The notes: a model not told the origin generated them from the letters alone. A stretch of 64,000 nucleotides of DNA from Paenibacillus plantarum (GCF_013141695.1 NZ_WHNY01000028.1:1-64000); one strand, 5' to 3'; shown: positions 7,467-17,654, numbered from the stretch's first letter. Program-made: numbers and translations.

Positions 7467-9755
7467 CTATTTTCTGAAAATTTCATATGTGCAACCCGCT
7501 TCGACTTGAAATTCGATAACCGAATGTTCTCTGTTCACCAAGATGTCTACGCCTCCACTACGCACCAGAACGGCTTCGCGCGTACGGATTCTGCATGTGC
7601 CAGAGCCTGCTGCATGGATCACCGCCTCCGATAATTCGCCATCGGACCATTTCAGATCAATCGTATATCCATTGCGCCCTCGCAAGCCGCTCACAGCCCC
7701 CTGTGGCCACGCTGACGGCAGGGCAGGAAGCAAACTTAACTCACCCGCATGTGACTGCATCAGCATCTCCACGATACCCGCTGTGGCTCCGAAATTGCCG
7801 TCAATTTGAAAAGGCGGATGCGCATCAAAGAGGTTGAGATACGTTGATTTGCGCAGCATATGGTTCAAGTGCGTATGCGATTGTTCGCCATCCTCAAGTC
7901 TCGCAAACATATTAACGATCCACGCGCTGCTCCAGCCCGTATGCCCCCCTCCGTTTGCCAATCTGCGCTGTAGGGTTGCTGCTGCTGCCTCAGCTAATTC
8001 TGGCGTTCGATGCGGGCTTATTTGCGTGCCAGGATGCAAGGCAAACAATTGTGAAATATGACGGTGACCAGGATCCTCCTCCGCATAGTCCTCCAACCAT
8101 TCCATGATTTGACCGTGTCCGCCAATCTGAGGCTTAGGCAGCCGCGCTAGCAGCGCCGTGAGCTGTTCCCGCAGTTCTCCATCCACTTGCAGCTGATCGC
8201 TGCTCTGGATACAGGCTGTGAACAACTCATGGATGATCTGCGAATCCATAGCGGGCCCCATGGTCAATGCTCCTCTAGTTCCATCTTCCAATACGTACAC
8301 GTTTTCGGGTGAGACAGAGGGGCCTGTCACAAGCTGTCCATTTGGCGCCTCCACCAAATAATCTACGAAAAAAGCCGCGGCTTCCTTCAAGATCGGATAG
8401 GCTCTCCCCCGTAAAAAATCCTTATCTGCCGTAAATAGAAATTGCTCCCACAGATGTAAGCTCAGCCATGCCGCTCCCATTGGCCAAATGACACATGTCG
8501 GAAATAAGCCCTCAGGCCGTGTTTCTCCCCATAGGTTTGTGTTGTGATGAGCGACAAAGCCGGAACATCCATACAAATCTCTTGCGGTTTGCCGTCCGCT
8601 CACCTGCATGCGTTCAATATGATCAAACAATGGCTCATGACATTCGGATAGTCCGCATACCTCTGCTGGCCAATAGTTCATTTGCGTATTGATATTAATC
8701 GTGTATTTGGACTCCCAAGGCGGTGTAAAGCTGTCATTCCATATGCCCTGAAGATTAGCGGGCAAGCATCCTGGGCGGGAGCTGGCGATCAGCAAATACC
8801 GTCCATAGTGAAAGTAAAGCTCCATCAATCCAGTATCCATATGCGAATGCGATTCCTGCATCAGCTTCAATCGCTCATCGGTTGCCAAGTCATCTAACGG
8901 ATCCTGCTCCGTCAGTTGCAGACTCACCCGATTGAACAACCTTTGATAATCCTGAATATGCCGGCGCTCTAGTTCTTCCGTATTAAACTGCTCTGCGGCC
9001 GCGATATGCAGCTGACAGGCAGCTAATGGATCCGACTCTCGGAAGGTACTCGCTGCAGCAAGCAGCAACGTCACGGAACTAGCCCCTTCCACAGACAAGA
9101 AATCGCCAATAACAGAGACAGTCCCGCCCTCCGTTTTTGCCTTCAGCACACAGGCATATTCGACACCGTGCTTTCCGCATTCGCCGCTCATCCAAATACT
9201 GTCGGCCGATAAACGGCCCGTTTCACCCTCGTACGGTCTGCGATTCAGATTCGCAGAGAAGTTCAGTTGACCAGGTTGATCACATGTAAGTCGGATGATA
9301 ATCGCTTGATCAGGGTAGCTCGCATACATCGTACGACGATAGCTGACTCCATCTACCTTATAGCTCGTCCGAGCTATGGCATTCTTGATATCCAACTCTC
9401 GCCGATAGTCTTCAACTTCACCCTTTTGGCCATGAAAATAAAGCCTCAGGTCTCCCAAAGGCTGATACGGATTATAATATTTGGGCGTGGAGAAAAGAGC
9501 CATTCGCGTTAATCGCGTGGCCTCCTCCACCTTCCCTTCGAAAAGCATCTCCCGAATTCCCTCCAAATGACGGGAACCATCGGGGTTAATCCCATCCTTA
9601 GGACCTCCGTACCAGATGGAATCTTCATTTAACTGAATTCGTTCCTCCTGTACGTGACCGAAGATCATCCCACCTAACCGACCGTTCCCGATCGGGAGGG
9701 CCTCCACCCACAACTTAGCAGGCTGCAGATACCACAGTTTCTCACGATTGTTCAA
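7467..9755 (-). CDS. GH95-family glycoside hydrolase (alpha-L-fucosidase or alpha-L-galactosidase)
   Basis: This 762-residue protein begins with the typical GH95 opening (LPIGNGRLGGMIFG, QLNEDSIWYGGP) and continues through NTQMNYWPAEVCGL, VTGPSVSPEN and IDGNFGATAGIVEML, in the family order: N-terminal beta-sandwich, then (alpha/alpha)6 barrel. Known GH95 enzymes are inverting alpha-1,2-L-fucosidases, and some prefer alpha-L-galactose; the specificity cannot be read here. There is no signal peptide, so it acts in the cytoplasm on imported oligosaccharides. It is the last gene of an operon, 11 bases after the sensor kinase gene. That makes it a downstream catabolic gene under the same Gfo/Idh-led transcript. 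A weak hairpin at 7441-7459 may terminate the operon. Confidence 0.9.
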   Translation of the reverse strand: MNNREKLWYLQPAKLWVEALPIGNGRLGGMIFGHVQEERIQLNEDSIWYGGPKDGINPDGSRHLEGIREMLFEGKVEEATRLTRMALFSTPKYYNPYQPLGDLRLYFHGQKGEVEDYRRELDIKNAIARTSYKVDGVSYRRTMYASYPDQAIIIRLTCDQPGQLNFSANLNRRPYEGETGRLSADSIWMSGECGKHGVEYACVLKAKTEGGTVSVIGDFLSVEGASSVTLLLAAASTFRESDPLAACQLHIAAAEQFNTEELERRHIQDYQRLFNRVSLQLTEQDPLDDLATDERLKLMQESHSHMDTGLMELYFHYGRYLLIASSRPGCLPANLQGIWNDSFTPPWESKYTININTQMNYWPAEVCGLSECHEPLFDHIERMQVSGRQTARDLYGCSGFVAHHNTNLWGETRPEGLFPTCVIWPMGAAWLSLHLWEQFLFTADKDFLRGRAYPILKEAAAFFVDYLVEAPNGQLVTGPSVSPENVYVLEDGTRGALTMGPAMDSQIIHELFTACIQSSDQLQVDGELREQLTALLARLPKPQIGGHGQIMEWLEDYAEEDPGHRHISQLFALHPGTQISPHRTPELAEAAAATLQRRLANGGGHTGWSSAWIVNMFARLEDGEQSHTHLNHMLRKSTYLNLFDAHPPFQIDGNFGATAGIVEMLMQSHAGELSLLPALPSAWPQGAVSGLRGRNGYTIDLKWSDGELSEAVIHAAGSGTCRIRTREAVLVRSGGVDILVNREHSVIEFQVEAGCTYEIFRK

Positions 9756-9766
9756 GAATACGCCCC

Positions 9767-11602
9767 CTATTCACCGCTTGGCTTATCACTCTGTTTAGGC
9801 GATGCAGGCATCACCATGATCATTTTGGTCCCTTGCTCAGCTACGCTTTCAATCCGGAGTCCATAGCTCTCCCCATAGACCATTTGAATACGGCGATGGA
9901 CGTTCAGCACACCGATGCCACCTTTTTTGCCTGCTTCATCTGTTTCCGTATCCGCCAACCGATTAGCATTCAATTTCGCTTGGAGCTGCGTTAATTTAGC
10001 CTCCGTCATCCCTGAACCATTATCCTCAACACTGATCCAGAAAATCCCGTCAACAACGCCTCCGTCAATGCGAACGAAGTGATAATCTTCCAACCCGTCA
10101 GGAAAGGCATGCTGAAACACATTTTCGACTAAAGGCTGGAGGGTCAAACGAACCATGACATGAAGCAGATACTCCGGTTTTATAGCAACATCAATCTCGA
10201 AATCGCGGCCAATTCTGTGCTTCAAAACAACAATATAATACAAAACATGCTTCAATTCGTTAGCAACAGTAATCTCCTCGAGATTCGTTTGAACCGAGTA
10301 ACGCAGCATGTATGCCAATGCCTTCACGATTTCAGATATTTCTTCTGATTCTTGAATCGTGGCATAGCAAACAATGGTCTCAAGTGTGTTGTACATAAAA
10401 TGAGGATTGATCTGCAGCTGCAGAGATTGATACTCCGCTTTCTGGCGTTCCATCCGAATCTCAGAGTTGCTGATTTCAACCTGAACCACGCGGTCAACGG
10501 CTTCGGATAGCCGCTTCACCATCAAATTGTAGCGCACCATCAACTCAACAATTTCATCTTTGTGAGGAGGGAGTGGAATCGTAGCCCAGTTCCCCTTCTC
10601 CGTCTCTCTCATCCCGCTTTTCAACACTTGAATCGGCTTCGTAATCGATTTACCGAATCTGTACGCAAGTAAAATCGCCAACATCAATGTAAATAAACCG
10701 ACAATCAACGTTGTCGAACGAATGTTCATTAAAGGCTTACGCAGTTCACGCAACGGCATAGATACGACAAGCTGCCAATCCGAATAATCAGACTTCCGAC
10801 TCACATACATGCGTTCATCCCCCTCACTGCTGTCGATGAAGGAAGAAGTTCCTGCTTTTTCCATCTTTTCTACAAACGCTTTGGGGACATCGGACCCGAC
10901 TTTCTCCCCATTGGGATGATAGATGTATCGGCCTTTATTATCAATGATAAATAAGTATCCATATTTACCTAGATCAATCCCTTTCCATAGGGCAGACAGA
11001 TCCGCCGATCGCATCTCAATAGCGAGTATGCCACTCAGTTCAGGCGAGGTAAATCCTCGAAAACGACGAACTAACGTAAGCATTTGATTCTCTTGACCTT
11101 CAATGATCGTATGGTTCAAAATACTTAATTTACCGTCAGCAGCTGTATTGGCGAGAAAATATTCGCGCTGCTTCCGCTTATCCTCGGCGTTGAAGGATTG
11201 TTCACCTACACCGTTATAGTAATAGATGGCATTCAGTTCATCGCTAATTACATACACGGATGACAACTTTGGATTACGGATAAATAACGGATCGACACTC
11301 AGTTCGCGAATCGTTTTCCGAGCAATATAATAGTCATATTCCTCCCGGTCTGCCTTCAAATCTACAAACTCCATAACCTGTCTGTTTGTCAAAAGAGAGA
11401 CAATCGACCGCTCATAATCCTTCAAATACAAATCCGTGTGATGAACCGCATTTCCGACGATTTGGTTCATTTGATTCTCAACCATCTCAGCTAACTCTCC
11501 GGAAGAAGTCATGTAGGAGAAGATGCCAACACTACTAAGCGAAAGAATGATAACAATCAAGAAATAAACGAATATTTTCTTCGTTAACCCTCTAATTTTC
11601 AT
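9767..11602 (-). CDS. YesM-type sensor histidine kinase
   Basis: This 611-residue membrane sensor belongs to the LytS/YesM family. It has an N-terminal membrane segment (about 10-30), an extracytoplasmic Cache-like sensor (about 31-290), a second membrane segment (about 297-317), HAMP (about 318-370) and the His_kinase/HATPase module. The phosphoacceptor His is near residue 401 in LQLQINPHFMYNTLE, and the ATPase domain has VEDNGSGM and KKGGIGVLNVHRR. In the family such kinases sense a glycan or a substrate-loaded binding protein and phosphorylate an AraC-type regulator. Its start overlaps the stop of the regulator gene by 4 bases, so the two are coupled. Together they form the local switch of the 29-kb glycan locus. 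Confidence 0.92.
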   Translation of the reverse strand: MKIRGLTKKIFVYFLIVIILSLSSVGIFSYMTSSGELAEMVENQMNQIVGNAVHHTDLYLKDYERSIVSLLTNRQVMEFVDLKADREEYDYYIARKTIRELSVDPLFIRNPKLSSVYVISDELNAIYYYNGVGEQSFNAEDKRKQREYFLANTAADGKLSILNHTIIEGQENQMLTLVRRFRGFTSPELSGILAIEMRSADLSALWKGIDLGKYGYLFIIDNKGRYIYHPNGEKVGSDVPKAFVEKMEKAGTSSFIDSSEGDERMYVSRKSDYSDWQLVVSMPLRELRKPLMNIRSTTLIVGLFTLMLAILLAYRFGKSITKPIQVLKSGMRETEKGNWATIPLPPHKDEIVELMVRYNLMVKRLSEAVDRVVQVEISNSEIRMERQKAEYQSLQLQINPHFMYNTLETIVCYATIQESEEISEIVKALAYMLRYSVQTNLEEITVANELKHVLYYIVVLKHRIGRDFEIDVAIKPEYLLHVMVRLTLQPLVENVFQHAFPDGLEDYHFVRIDGGVVDGIFWISVEDNGSGMTEAKLTQLQAKLNANRLADTETDEAGKKGGIGVLNVHRRIQMVYGESYGLRIESVAEQGTKMIMVMPASPKQSDKPSGE

Positions 11603-12618
11603 TTGATACCCAATCCTGCACGATATTCAGAAGGGGATACGCCAACTATTTTTTTGAAGGTTTTTGTAAAATGCGGGTAATCGTCGTACCCCACATCTGT
11701 GGCTACATCCACGATTCGGACATAGGGAATGGCCAACATTTCCTTCGCTTTCATCATTCTTTTATTAATCCGATACTGAACAAAGGTCTCTTGGGTTACT
11801 TTTTTAAAAAGCGAGCTGAAATACGTCGGTGTCAATCCGACCATGGCCGCAACTTGATCCAACGTGATATCCTCAGATAATCTGCTGTCAATATAGCTTT
11901 TGGCCTCTTCCATCGGATCTTTAAAGCTTCCACTTCGAACGGCTTGCAAGCCCTTGGCCATTTGAATTAACCCTTTATTGAATATGTCAACAGCTTCCTT
12001 CACACTATCTGCCTGCAAATAGGCTTGCGCGATGGAAGGGGAGTAGTTACGGGCTTGGAAGCGCTTGACTAATAGGGCGTAACAATCATCCAATAGTTCT
12101 TTAAGTCCAGCCAGCGATAGTTGCACAGAGAGACAATAGTCACGCCAACGGTCGATTAAGCTGCCTAGCTCCTCCATTTGCAAAGCCCATATTTGCTGCT
12201 CCATCTGATCAATCCACTCAATATAACGGGAAGGCGGCATGTAGCCGCGTGAAGGCTCTTTGATTAACTGATTCAGCATGTCATGGACATCCGCTGTCGT
12301 AACAGGTTTTAACATATAATGACGTACACCATAATTCATACTTTTTTGCGCATATTCAAAATCACTATAACCAGATATCACAACGGTTTTGATTTGCGGG
12401 AAATCTTCATGAATGATTCTGCAGAGCTCTAACCCGTCCATTTTCGGCATACGAACGTCTACTAGCACAAGATCAGGCTCGCAAGCCCGAATTCGCTCCA
12501 ACGCTTCCACGCCATTCTCAGCTGTCTGAATGCGTGAGAACGCAGGTTGGTACATTTCCGCCATCTTCACGATTCCTCTGCGTATGACAGGCTCATCATC
12601 TACGATCAATACATGCAT
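11599..12618 (-). CDS. YesN-type response regulator with AraC DNA-binding domain
   Basis: The product has 339 residues from the ATG at 12618, which is preceded by AGGAGGT; an upstream ATG at 12657 lacks that support. The receiver domain has the acidic pair DDE (about 7-9), the phosphoacceptor Asp near 54 (VLVDVRMP) and the conserved Lys in MLKPV. The C-terminal about 100 residues form an AraC/XylS double helix-turn-helix (SEDITLDQVAAMVGL, VATDVGYDDYPHFTKTFK, GVSPSEYR). It precedes and overlaps the sensor kinase gene. It is the obvious candidate to bind the 17-bp motif repeated upstream of six units in this locus. A weak cre-like sequence (GGAAAGCGCTACAA, two mismatches) lies at 12689-12702, about 70 bases upstream. 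Confidence 0.93.
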   Translation of the reverse strand: MHVLIVDDEPVIRRGIVKMAEMYQPAFSRIQTAENGVEALERIRACEPDLVLVDVRMPKMDGLELCRIIHEDFPQIKTVVISGYSDFEYAQKSMNYGVRHYMLKPVTTADVHDMLNQLIKEPSRGYMPPSRYIEWIDQMEQQIWALQMEELGSLIDRWRDYCLSVQLSLAGLKELLDDCYALLVKRFQARNYSPSIAQAYLQADSVKEAVDIFNKGLIQMAKGLQAVRSGSFKDPMEEAKSYIDSRLSEDITLDQVAAMVGLTPTYFSSLFKKVTQETFVQYRINKRMMKAKEMLAIPYVRIVDVATDVGYDDYPHFTKTFKKIVGVSPSEYRAGLGIK

Positions 12619-12697
12619 GTTCAGACCTCCTACCCATGTCTCAGAATCAATATCCAATTATGATAACTCACCGTGATCAGTTCTTCAACGGAAAGCG

Positions 12698-14824
12698 CTA
12701 CAAACGAATTTGTGCGAAGCGCCACGTGACAGTGCTGTAGGCTTGCGGCTTCTCAGTCGGTCCAGTAAGTTGTCCCTCGTAGGAGCCATCTGTATGTTGG
12801 ATGACAGTTGCTTTCCACAAGCCGCATACGCCGGCCTCATAGTCAAACGATTCCCCATCATCGTCATATAAATTCCCTTCACCTGCAGCATCACCGAAAT
12901 GAATCAGCTCAAGTGGGACTTGCGTTCCTAGCGGTGGGACATGCGACAGCGCAGGCATCATAGGAATGATTGATCCATTTTTAACAAATACTGGAATCCT
13001 CTCTAGACCGCATTGAATCCGAATGATACAACCACCTTCGTATCGTTCCCCCGTCTCTAATCCATACCAGACTCCCGAAGGGAGTAGGACTTCTCGCTCA
13101 GTTTCCCCTTCGACAAGTGGAGCAACTAACAGGGCATCACCGACCATGTATTGGTCGTCCCATTCTCTCACTTTCTTCTTGCCATATGCACCATCTGTCG
13201 TGTTCAAGGTTTGCTCAGCTGCTTCAGCTTGGATCGCCTCAGCTTCTGCGATTTCTGCTGGAGACATTACGAATGGCATGGCACGGAAAGGTGGGATTCC
13301 CTTCTCCCGGTACGCGGCGAATGCCGTATACAAGTAAGGCAGCAGTCTCATCCGCAGCTTGATATAGTGGCGAACTGTATCCTCAACCTCTGGGAAAGAC
13401 CACGGTTTCGTGCCGTCCCCCCAGGCATTGAGCATCGCAAGAGGCGAGAAGATGACCGTTTGCATCCGTCTGACCCAGTCTTCGGCATTCCTAGCTCTGC
13501 GAACTTCCGGCGTCCACAGCAACCCGCTGAAAGAGGCGTTGCATACACCACGAATGAATTGCTTGTGATCGTAAAGATCTGAATACAAGACATACGGCAT
13601 GGAAGAAGCCGCGGTATTCGAAGCCCTGACAAGCCCATACGTTCTCCGATTCTTACTGCGGTAAAGTTCTGTCGTCATCTTTTGAAACATTAACCCGTAC
13701 ATTTGTCTCATCTGCTCGCCATCAAGACCCGATGGGAACTGAGCGTGCCCAGGAAACATCCATGAGTTGTTGGTCAGATCACTGCCGTCACATTCATCCA
13801 GCTTGTAGCCGGCTACCCCGATATTGACATGCTCCTCTTCATGCTGCTTCTTATAAAGCGACACAGCTTCAGGCAGCGAATAATCCGGAGCAAGCCCTCC
13901 CCATACCGAGTGACTCCCCGACAGCGGCTTCAAATCCTCATACAACTCACTCTTCGGTGATACAAAGGGATGCTCCCACAGGTTCACACGAAAGCCTTTA
14001 CGATCCAGTTCCTTTACGAATTGTTCCGGTTCTGGGAATCGGCTCTTCTCCCATTCATAGGTGACCGGGTAGCTGTGGCTGTGCCAACCAGGTTCGAGTC
14101 CAATGACATCACAGGGCATATCATGCTGACGGAACTGCTCTGCTTCTTCGAGCACTTGTTCGTCCGTATATAGCGTCGGAACCCGATGCCAGAAGCCAAG
14201 TCCCCACTTCGGAGGCAGCGTGCCTCCACCGCAAAACAAATTATATCTAGCTACGACATCGGAGAGGGTTGGTCCGCCAAACAAATAAACGTGTGCTCCT
14301 TCCCTAGGCAGTTTGATTTCCACCCGCGATGCGACTAGTGTCGCTTTCCATCCCTTATTGGTGTTGCGATCACGTATATCCTCGCTTAGCGTTTCCTCTT
14401 GTCTCATCGTTGAGCCGCAATACATGGTCACGATGCGCGAAGTATCCACCAACACGCCATACCCTAGATCGCTTATATAGAAGGGTACTGGCGCATGCGT
14501 CTCGCCTGTATCTTGCTTAGGATCGCTGTTTACCCGCAAATAACGGTTTCTTCCTCGTTGATTCATTCTTAATAATTGTAAGCCTGTCCCATATAGCTTT
14601 TCCGTACGATTAAGCGGGATGGATAGTAAAAGATAATCACCAAGGTCCTTGATTTCGATGCTTTCTCTTGTAAAAGGAGGATTCACTTGCGGAAGCTGCT
14701 GCAGCGCCTCATCTTTCGGTAACACCCCCATCAAAGAGAGCGGTGTTATGCCTTGCGGATTTCCAATCGTAAGGCGCCATACGCCAGGTGCTGTTTGTTG
14801 CCAATTCGATGTTTGCACACTCAT
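12698..14824 (-). CDS. GH31-family alpha-glycosidase, specificity unclear
   Basis: At 708 residues, this has the GH31 layout: N-terminal beta-sandwich (APVPFYISDLGYGVLVDTS), a (beta/alpha)8 barrel starting at WGLGFWHRVPTLYTDEQV, and C-terminal beta domains (YDDDGESFDYEAG). The expected nucleophile is the Asp in YKLDECDG. The usual WxGDN acid/base block is replaced by YSDLYDHKQF, and the strand ending GLLWTPEVR is atypical. This places it in a divergent GH31 branch, so alpha-glucosidase, alpha-xylosidase or alpha-galactosidase activity cannot be chosen. No signal peptide is present, so it is cytoplasmic. It follows the Gfo/Idh gene by 12 bases and precedes the regulator gene by 80 bases. Confidence 0.85.
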   Translation of the reverse strand: MSVQTSNWQQTAPGVWRLTIGNPQGITPLSLMGVLPKDEALQQLPQVNPPFTRESIEIKDLGDYLLLSIPLNRTEKLYGTGLQLLRMNQRGRNRYLRVNSDPKQDTGETHAPVPFYISDLGYGVLVDTSRIVTMYCGSTMRQEETLSEDIRDRNTNKGWKATLVASRVEIKLPREGAHVYLFGGPTLSDVVARYNLFCGGGTLPPKWGLGFWHRVPTLYTDEQVLEEAEQFRQHDMPCDVIGLEPGWHSHSYPVTYEWEKSRFPEPEQFVKELDRKGFRVNLWEHPFVSPKSELYEDLKPLSGSHSVWGGLAPDYSLPEAVSLYKKQHEEEHVNIGVAGYKLDECDGSDLTNNSWMFPGHAQFPSGLDGEQMRQMYGLMFQKMTTELYRSKNRRTYGLVRASNTAASSMPYVLYSDLYDHKQFIRGVCNASFSGLLWTPEVRRARNAEDWVRRMQTVIFSPLAMLNAWGDGTKPWSFPEVEDTVRHYIKLRMRLLPYLYTAFAAYREKGIPPFRAMPFVMSPAEIAEAEAIQAEAAEQTLNTTDGAYGKKKVREWDDQYMVGDALLVAPLVEGETEREVLLPSGVWYGLETGERYEGGCIIRIQCGLERIPVFVKNGSIIPMMPALSHVPPLGTQVPLELIHFGDAAGEGNLYDDDGESFDYEAGVCGLWKATVIQHTDGSYEGQLTGPTEKPQAYSTVTWRFAQIRL

Positions 14825-14836
14825 TTCCCCAATCCT

Positions 14837-15799
14837 TTATAGTGTTGGAACCTCAATGGACATCGTTCTGCCGGACTCATTAGCCAGCTTCGTGTAATGA
14901 ACAAGTGCTTGGGTTTTCAAATAATCCCTGCCACTCGTTTCCGCTTCGCGTCCTTCACGGAGTGATGCCAGAAATTCGGCCAGTGTATCGGTTTCATCAA
15001 CACCACTTATGTCATCAATAACGTCAACTTTGCCGTCCCGAATGAGGCGAATTTCTTTATCGACGACTTCCATAGCGCCCTCCGTTCCTTCGATTCGCCA
15101 ATTGCCGCTCCATGGCGTCTCCGTCCCTCTGGCCGAGATGGATGCGTTGTAGCTCACTGTGATACCACCCTCCAATTCAAAGAAAGCATACGCATTAATA
15201 AGCGCTCCTTCTTCTTGCCAAGCGCCAATTGGATTGTACAGCTTCGATTGCACGGACGTCCCTTCTCTACCCGTGAAATAGCGGATAATATCTAAGTGGT
15301 GCACTCCGATATCATCCAGAATACTAACGGTATATCTCCGCTGAACATGGTGGTATCTGTAGAACTGTATATCCATAGACGAAATACGGCCGATGACACC
15401 TTCGTCCAAAAGCTGTTTCATTTTACGAATATAAGGCATCCTGCGGTAATTCTCTGCAATCATAAACGGGAGCTTATCCCTGGCAGCTCTAGCTACGATC
15501 TCGATGGATTCCTCATAATCAAAGGAAATCGGTTTCTCGCACAAGACAGCCAACTTATGATCAAATGCCGCATGGTTCACTGCTGTGTGCCGCATAGGTG
15601 AAGTTACATTGACTAGAAAATCAGCTTGTTCGTTCTGCAAAGCCTCTTCTAATGACGTGTAAAAAGGGAACGGATCGTCCAGCATCTTCTCTTTCATTGC
15701 TAGATCAACCTCAACAACTGCTGCTAATAATCCTTGATCTCTTAGACGTTTATACCAGCTGAACCCGGCTGAACCTAAACCAACCAATATCGCTTTCAT
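14837..15799 (-). CDS. Gfo/Idh/MocA-family NAD(P)-dependent oxidoreductase
   Basis: This 320-residue enzyme has a Rossmann nucleotide-binding start (AILVGLGSAGFSWYKRL) and the family Lys in CEKPISFDYEES, followed by the second beta-sheet domain. Such enzymes oxidise or reduce sugars and inositols, and some act as hydrolases or epimerases by transient oxidation; the substrate is unknown. It is the first gene of an operon Gfo/Idh - GH31 - regulator - kinase - GH95. A copy of the 17-bp locus motif lies 94 bases upstream, with a TATAAT at 15844-15849. Confidence 0.9.
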   Translation of the reverse strand: MKAILVGLGSAGFSWYKRLRDQGLLAAVVEVDLAMKEKMLDDPFPFYTSLEEALQNEQADFLVNVTSPMRHTAVNHAAFDHKLAVLCEKPISFDYEESIEIVARAARDKLPFMIAENYRRMPYIRKMKQLLDEGVIGRISSMDIQFYRYHHVQRRYTVSILDDIGVHHLDIIRYFTGREGTSVQSKLYNPIGAWQEEGALINAYAFFELEGGITVSYNASISARGTETPWSGNWRIEGTEGAMEVVDKEIRLIRDGKVDVIDDISGVDETDTLAEFLASLREGREAETSGRDYLKTQALVHYTKLANESGRTMSIEVPTL

Positions 15800-15892
15800 G
15801 TAACAAATACCCCCTTAAAGTTCCATAGATTTTAGTTGCCTTCATTATAGGAGATTGACCGTCCAAGAAAAACGTATTAACTTACGGCAGTA

Positions 15893-15909
15893 TGTGTTTT
15901 TTTACGATT
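15893..15909 (-). promoter_or_regulatory. Locus motif site A, upstream of Gfo/Idh operon
   Basis: TGTGTTTTTTTACGATT on the plus strand is identical to site D. A minus-strand -10 (TATAAT) lies at 15844-15849 with no acceptable -35, so the site centre is near -63 of the inferred start. This fits an activator site. Confidence 0.65.
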
Positions 15910-15919
15910 TTCGAAAAGT

Positions 15920-15963
15920 AAAGACATCCCTCCGCGAATTCCGTTGCGAAAGGGATGCCTCTT
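15920..15963 (-). terminator. Rho-independent terminator of the solute-binding protein gene
   Basis: On the minus strand AGGCATCCCT pairs with AGGGATGTCT, followed by TTACTTTT. It lies 12 bases after the stop at 15975 and directly abuts regulatory site A of the next unit. Confidence 0.8.
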
Positions 15964-15974
15964 TAGACCTGTAC

Positions 15975-17552
15975 TTATTTCGTGTCAATCATAATCGCGC
16001 CTTGCTTCTTATTCCAACGCTCTGTCGCTTCTTTAATAATTTCGGTGCCGCCTTTGGATTTATACTCTTCGATGACTTTCGGCCAATCGGAGATTGGCTC
16101 TTTGCCATAAATCATTTTGATCATGTGGTCCACGATGATTTTCGGACCTACGTCTGGTTGAGGCGCTGCTAGATCTGGGAATTTAGCAAAGCTGCTCAAA
16201 TCCGGATAGAATCCAATACCAGGTAAACCTTCCTTCGAAAGAATCTCGTCAAATGCTTTCAAGGTCGATTGTCCATCATCGTTTAGCTGCATTCTTGGTT
16301 TATTGTAGGTAGAGTCATGTACCGCCCAAAGTGTTCCGCTGCGGAACCCTTCTTCATCAATTTCTTCCTTCGTTACTGGGAATTTATAGTTAATCGCGCC
16401 ACCGCTGTCTTTGGTATACGTATCGCCTTCAATGCCGAAGGTAAAGAATGTTTCTGCGTCCTTGGAAGTCATCATCCACTCGAACATTTTGATAATACCG
16501 GCAGCCGTGTCTTGCTTCACATTTTTATTGATATAGAACGTTCGAACGACAGGTGAATAGTAGAAGTAACCGCCTTTGCCTTCCGGACCCTTCGGAGAAG
16601 CAATGATATCCGCTTTAAAGTCTGGGTTGAGCGCTCTTAGCTTGGTTTTGGCCCCTGGTAAGCCGGAAGCATTCTGCGACCAGATACCCGCTTTCCCCGC
16701 ATCTAGGCTTTTATTGTAATCCGTTGCGGAAATGGTAGCGAATTCCTTCGGAATCAAACCTTCTTCGTACATGGTTTTATATGCGGTTAGTGCTTTCTGT
16801 ACATTTTCCGAATCGAAAAATTTAGGAACCACTTGACCATCCACGAGTTCAAATTGATCTTTATACGGCAGTACGTCGTAAGCTCCTAGAAGAACGTCCG
16901 CATACTTGAAATTTTCCCTCATTTGATACGGACTCTCGACACCTAACTTCTTGAAAGCCCTTAGGACATTCAGAAACTCATCTACCGTTTTGGGAGCTTG
17001 AAGACCCGTTTTCGCTAGCAAATCGGTACGAATGTAAGTGGCACGACGGGAAGGATTGCTCAAATATTCGGGAATGCCATAAATCTTTCCGTTATACGAA
17101 ACACTCTCCCACGCTGCTTTGGGTACCATTTTCAACAAATTTGGTCCATACTGCTTCAACAGATCGTCCAGCGGCATGAACACACCATTCTCAACCGAAC
17201 CTGACATCGACTTACTGCCTGGACCACCGATACTGCCAACAACATCGGGAATATCGTTACTTGCGAACATTACCCCGAACTTGGCATCTTCGACAACCCT
17301 AACATCCAAATCCGTATTCGTTAATTCTTCCAACTTCAAGACCCACTTGTCCTTGTTTAAATCGGGAATTCGAGTGTGGTAACCTGTGCTGACTGTCGTT
17401 GGAAAAAGTAACGAGAACTTGACTGGTGCTGCCTTTACATTGCCTGATGGTTGTGGTGAAGCCGTGCCTGCCACTTTTCCGTCTGAGGAACACGCGGTTA
17501 GTGCGGTAGCTGCCATCATGACAGCTAGACTTAGACTGATTGTTTTTTTCAT
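15975..17552 (-). CDS. LplA-type extracellular sugar-binding lipoprotein
   Basis: This 525-residue protein has a lipoprotein signal (MKKTISLSLAVMMAATALTAC) with an LTAC lipobox; Cys 21 would be lipidated. The length and sequence (IPEYLSNPSRRATYIRTDLL, GKAGIWSQNASG) match the long LplA/YtcQ class of solute-binding proteins that work with LplB/LplC-type permeases. Those permeases are encoded at 25113-26967 in this locus. The substrate is probably an oligosaccharide released by the large SLH-anchored protein, but this is inferred from context only. The gene has its own regulatory region: site B, a -10 at 17607-17612, and a perfect cre match between promoter and start codon. It is monocistronic, with a strong terminator. 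Confidence 0.92.
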   Translation of the reverse strand: MKKTISLSLAVMMAATALTACSSDGKVAGTASPQPSGNVKAAPVKFSLLFPTTVSTGYHTRIPDLNKDKWVLKLEELTNTDLDVRVVEDAKFGVMFASNDIPDVVGSIGGPGSKSMSGSVENGVFMPLDDLLKQYGPNLLKMVPKAAWESVSYNGKIYGIPEYLSNPSRRATYIRTDLLAKTGLQAPKTVDEFLNVLRAFKKLGVESPYQMRENFKYADVLLGAYDVLPYKDQFELVDGQVVPKFFDSENVQKALTAYKTMYEEGLIPKEFATISATDYNKSLDAGKAGIWSQNASGLPGAKTKLRALNPDFKADIIASPKGPEGKGGYFYYSPVVRTFYINKNVKQDTAAGIIKMFEWMMTSKDAETFFTFGIEGDTYTKDSGGAINYKFPVTKEEIDEEGFRSGTLWAVHDSTYNKPRMQLNDDGQSTLKAFDEILSKEGLPGIGFYPDLSSFAKFPDLAAPQPDVGPKIIVDHMIKMIYGKEPISDWPKVIEEYKSKGGTEIIKEATERWNKKQGAIMIDTK

Positions 17553-17578
17553 TGAAAGCCCCTTCTTTCTTCATGTAC

Positions 17579-17592
17579 TGTAAGCGATTCCA
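17579..17592 (-). promoter_or_regulatory. Catabolite-responsive element (cre)
   Basis: TGTAAGCGATTCCA matches every position of the Bacillus cre consensus TGWAARCGNTWNCA. It lies about 8-21 bases downstream of the inferred start point of the binding-protein gene, where CcpA binding would block transcription. Glucose repression of the transporter is therefore likely. Confidence 0.7.
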
Positions 17593-17654
17593 TCGATCTG
17601 TGATTATCATAACGATTACGATCCGATTTCTGAATGTATAAATTTAAGACGCTA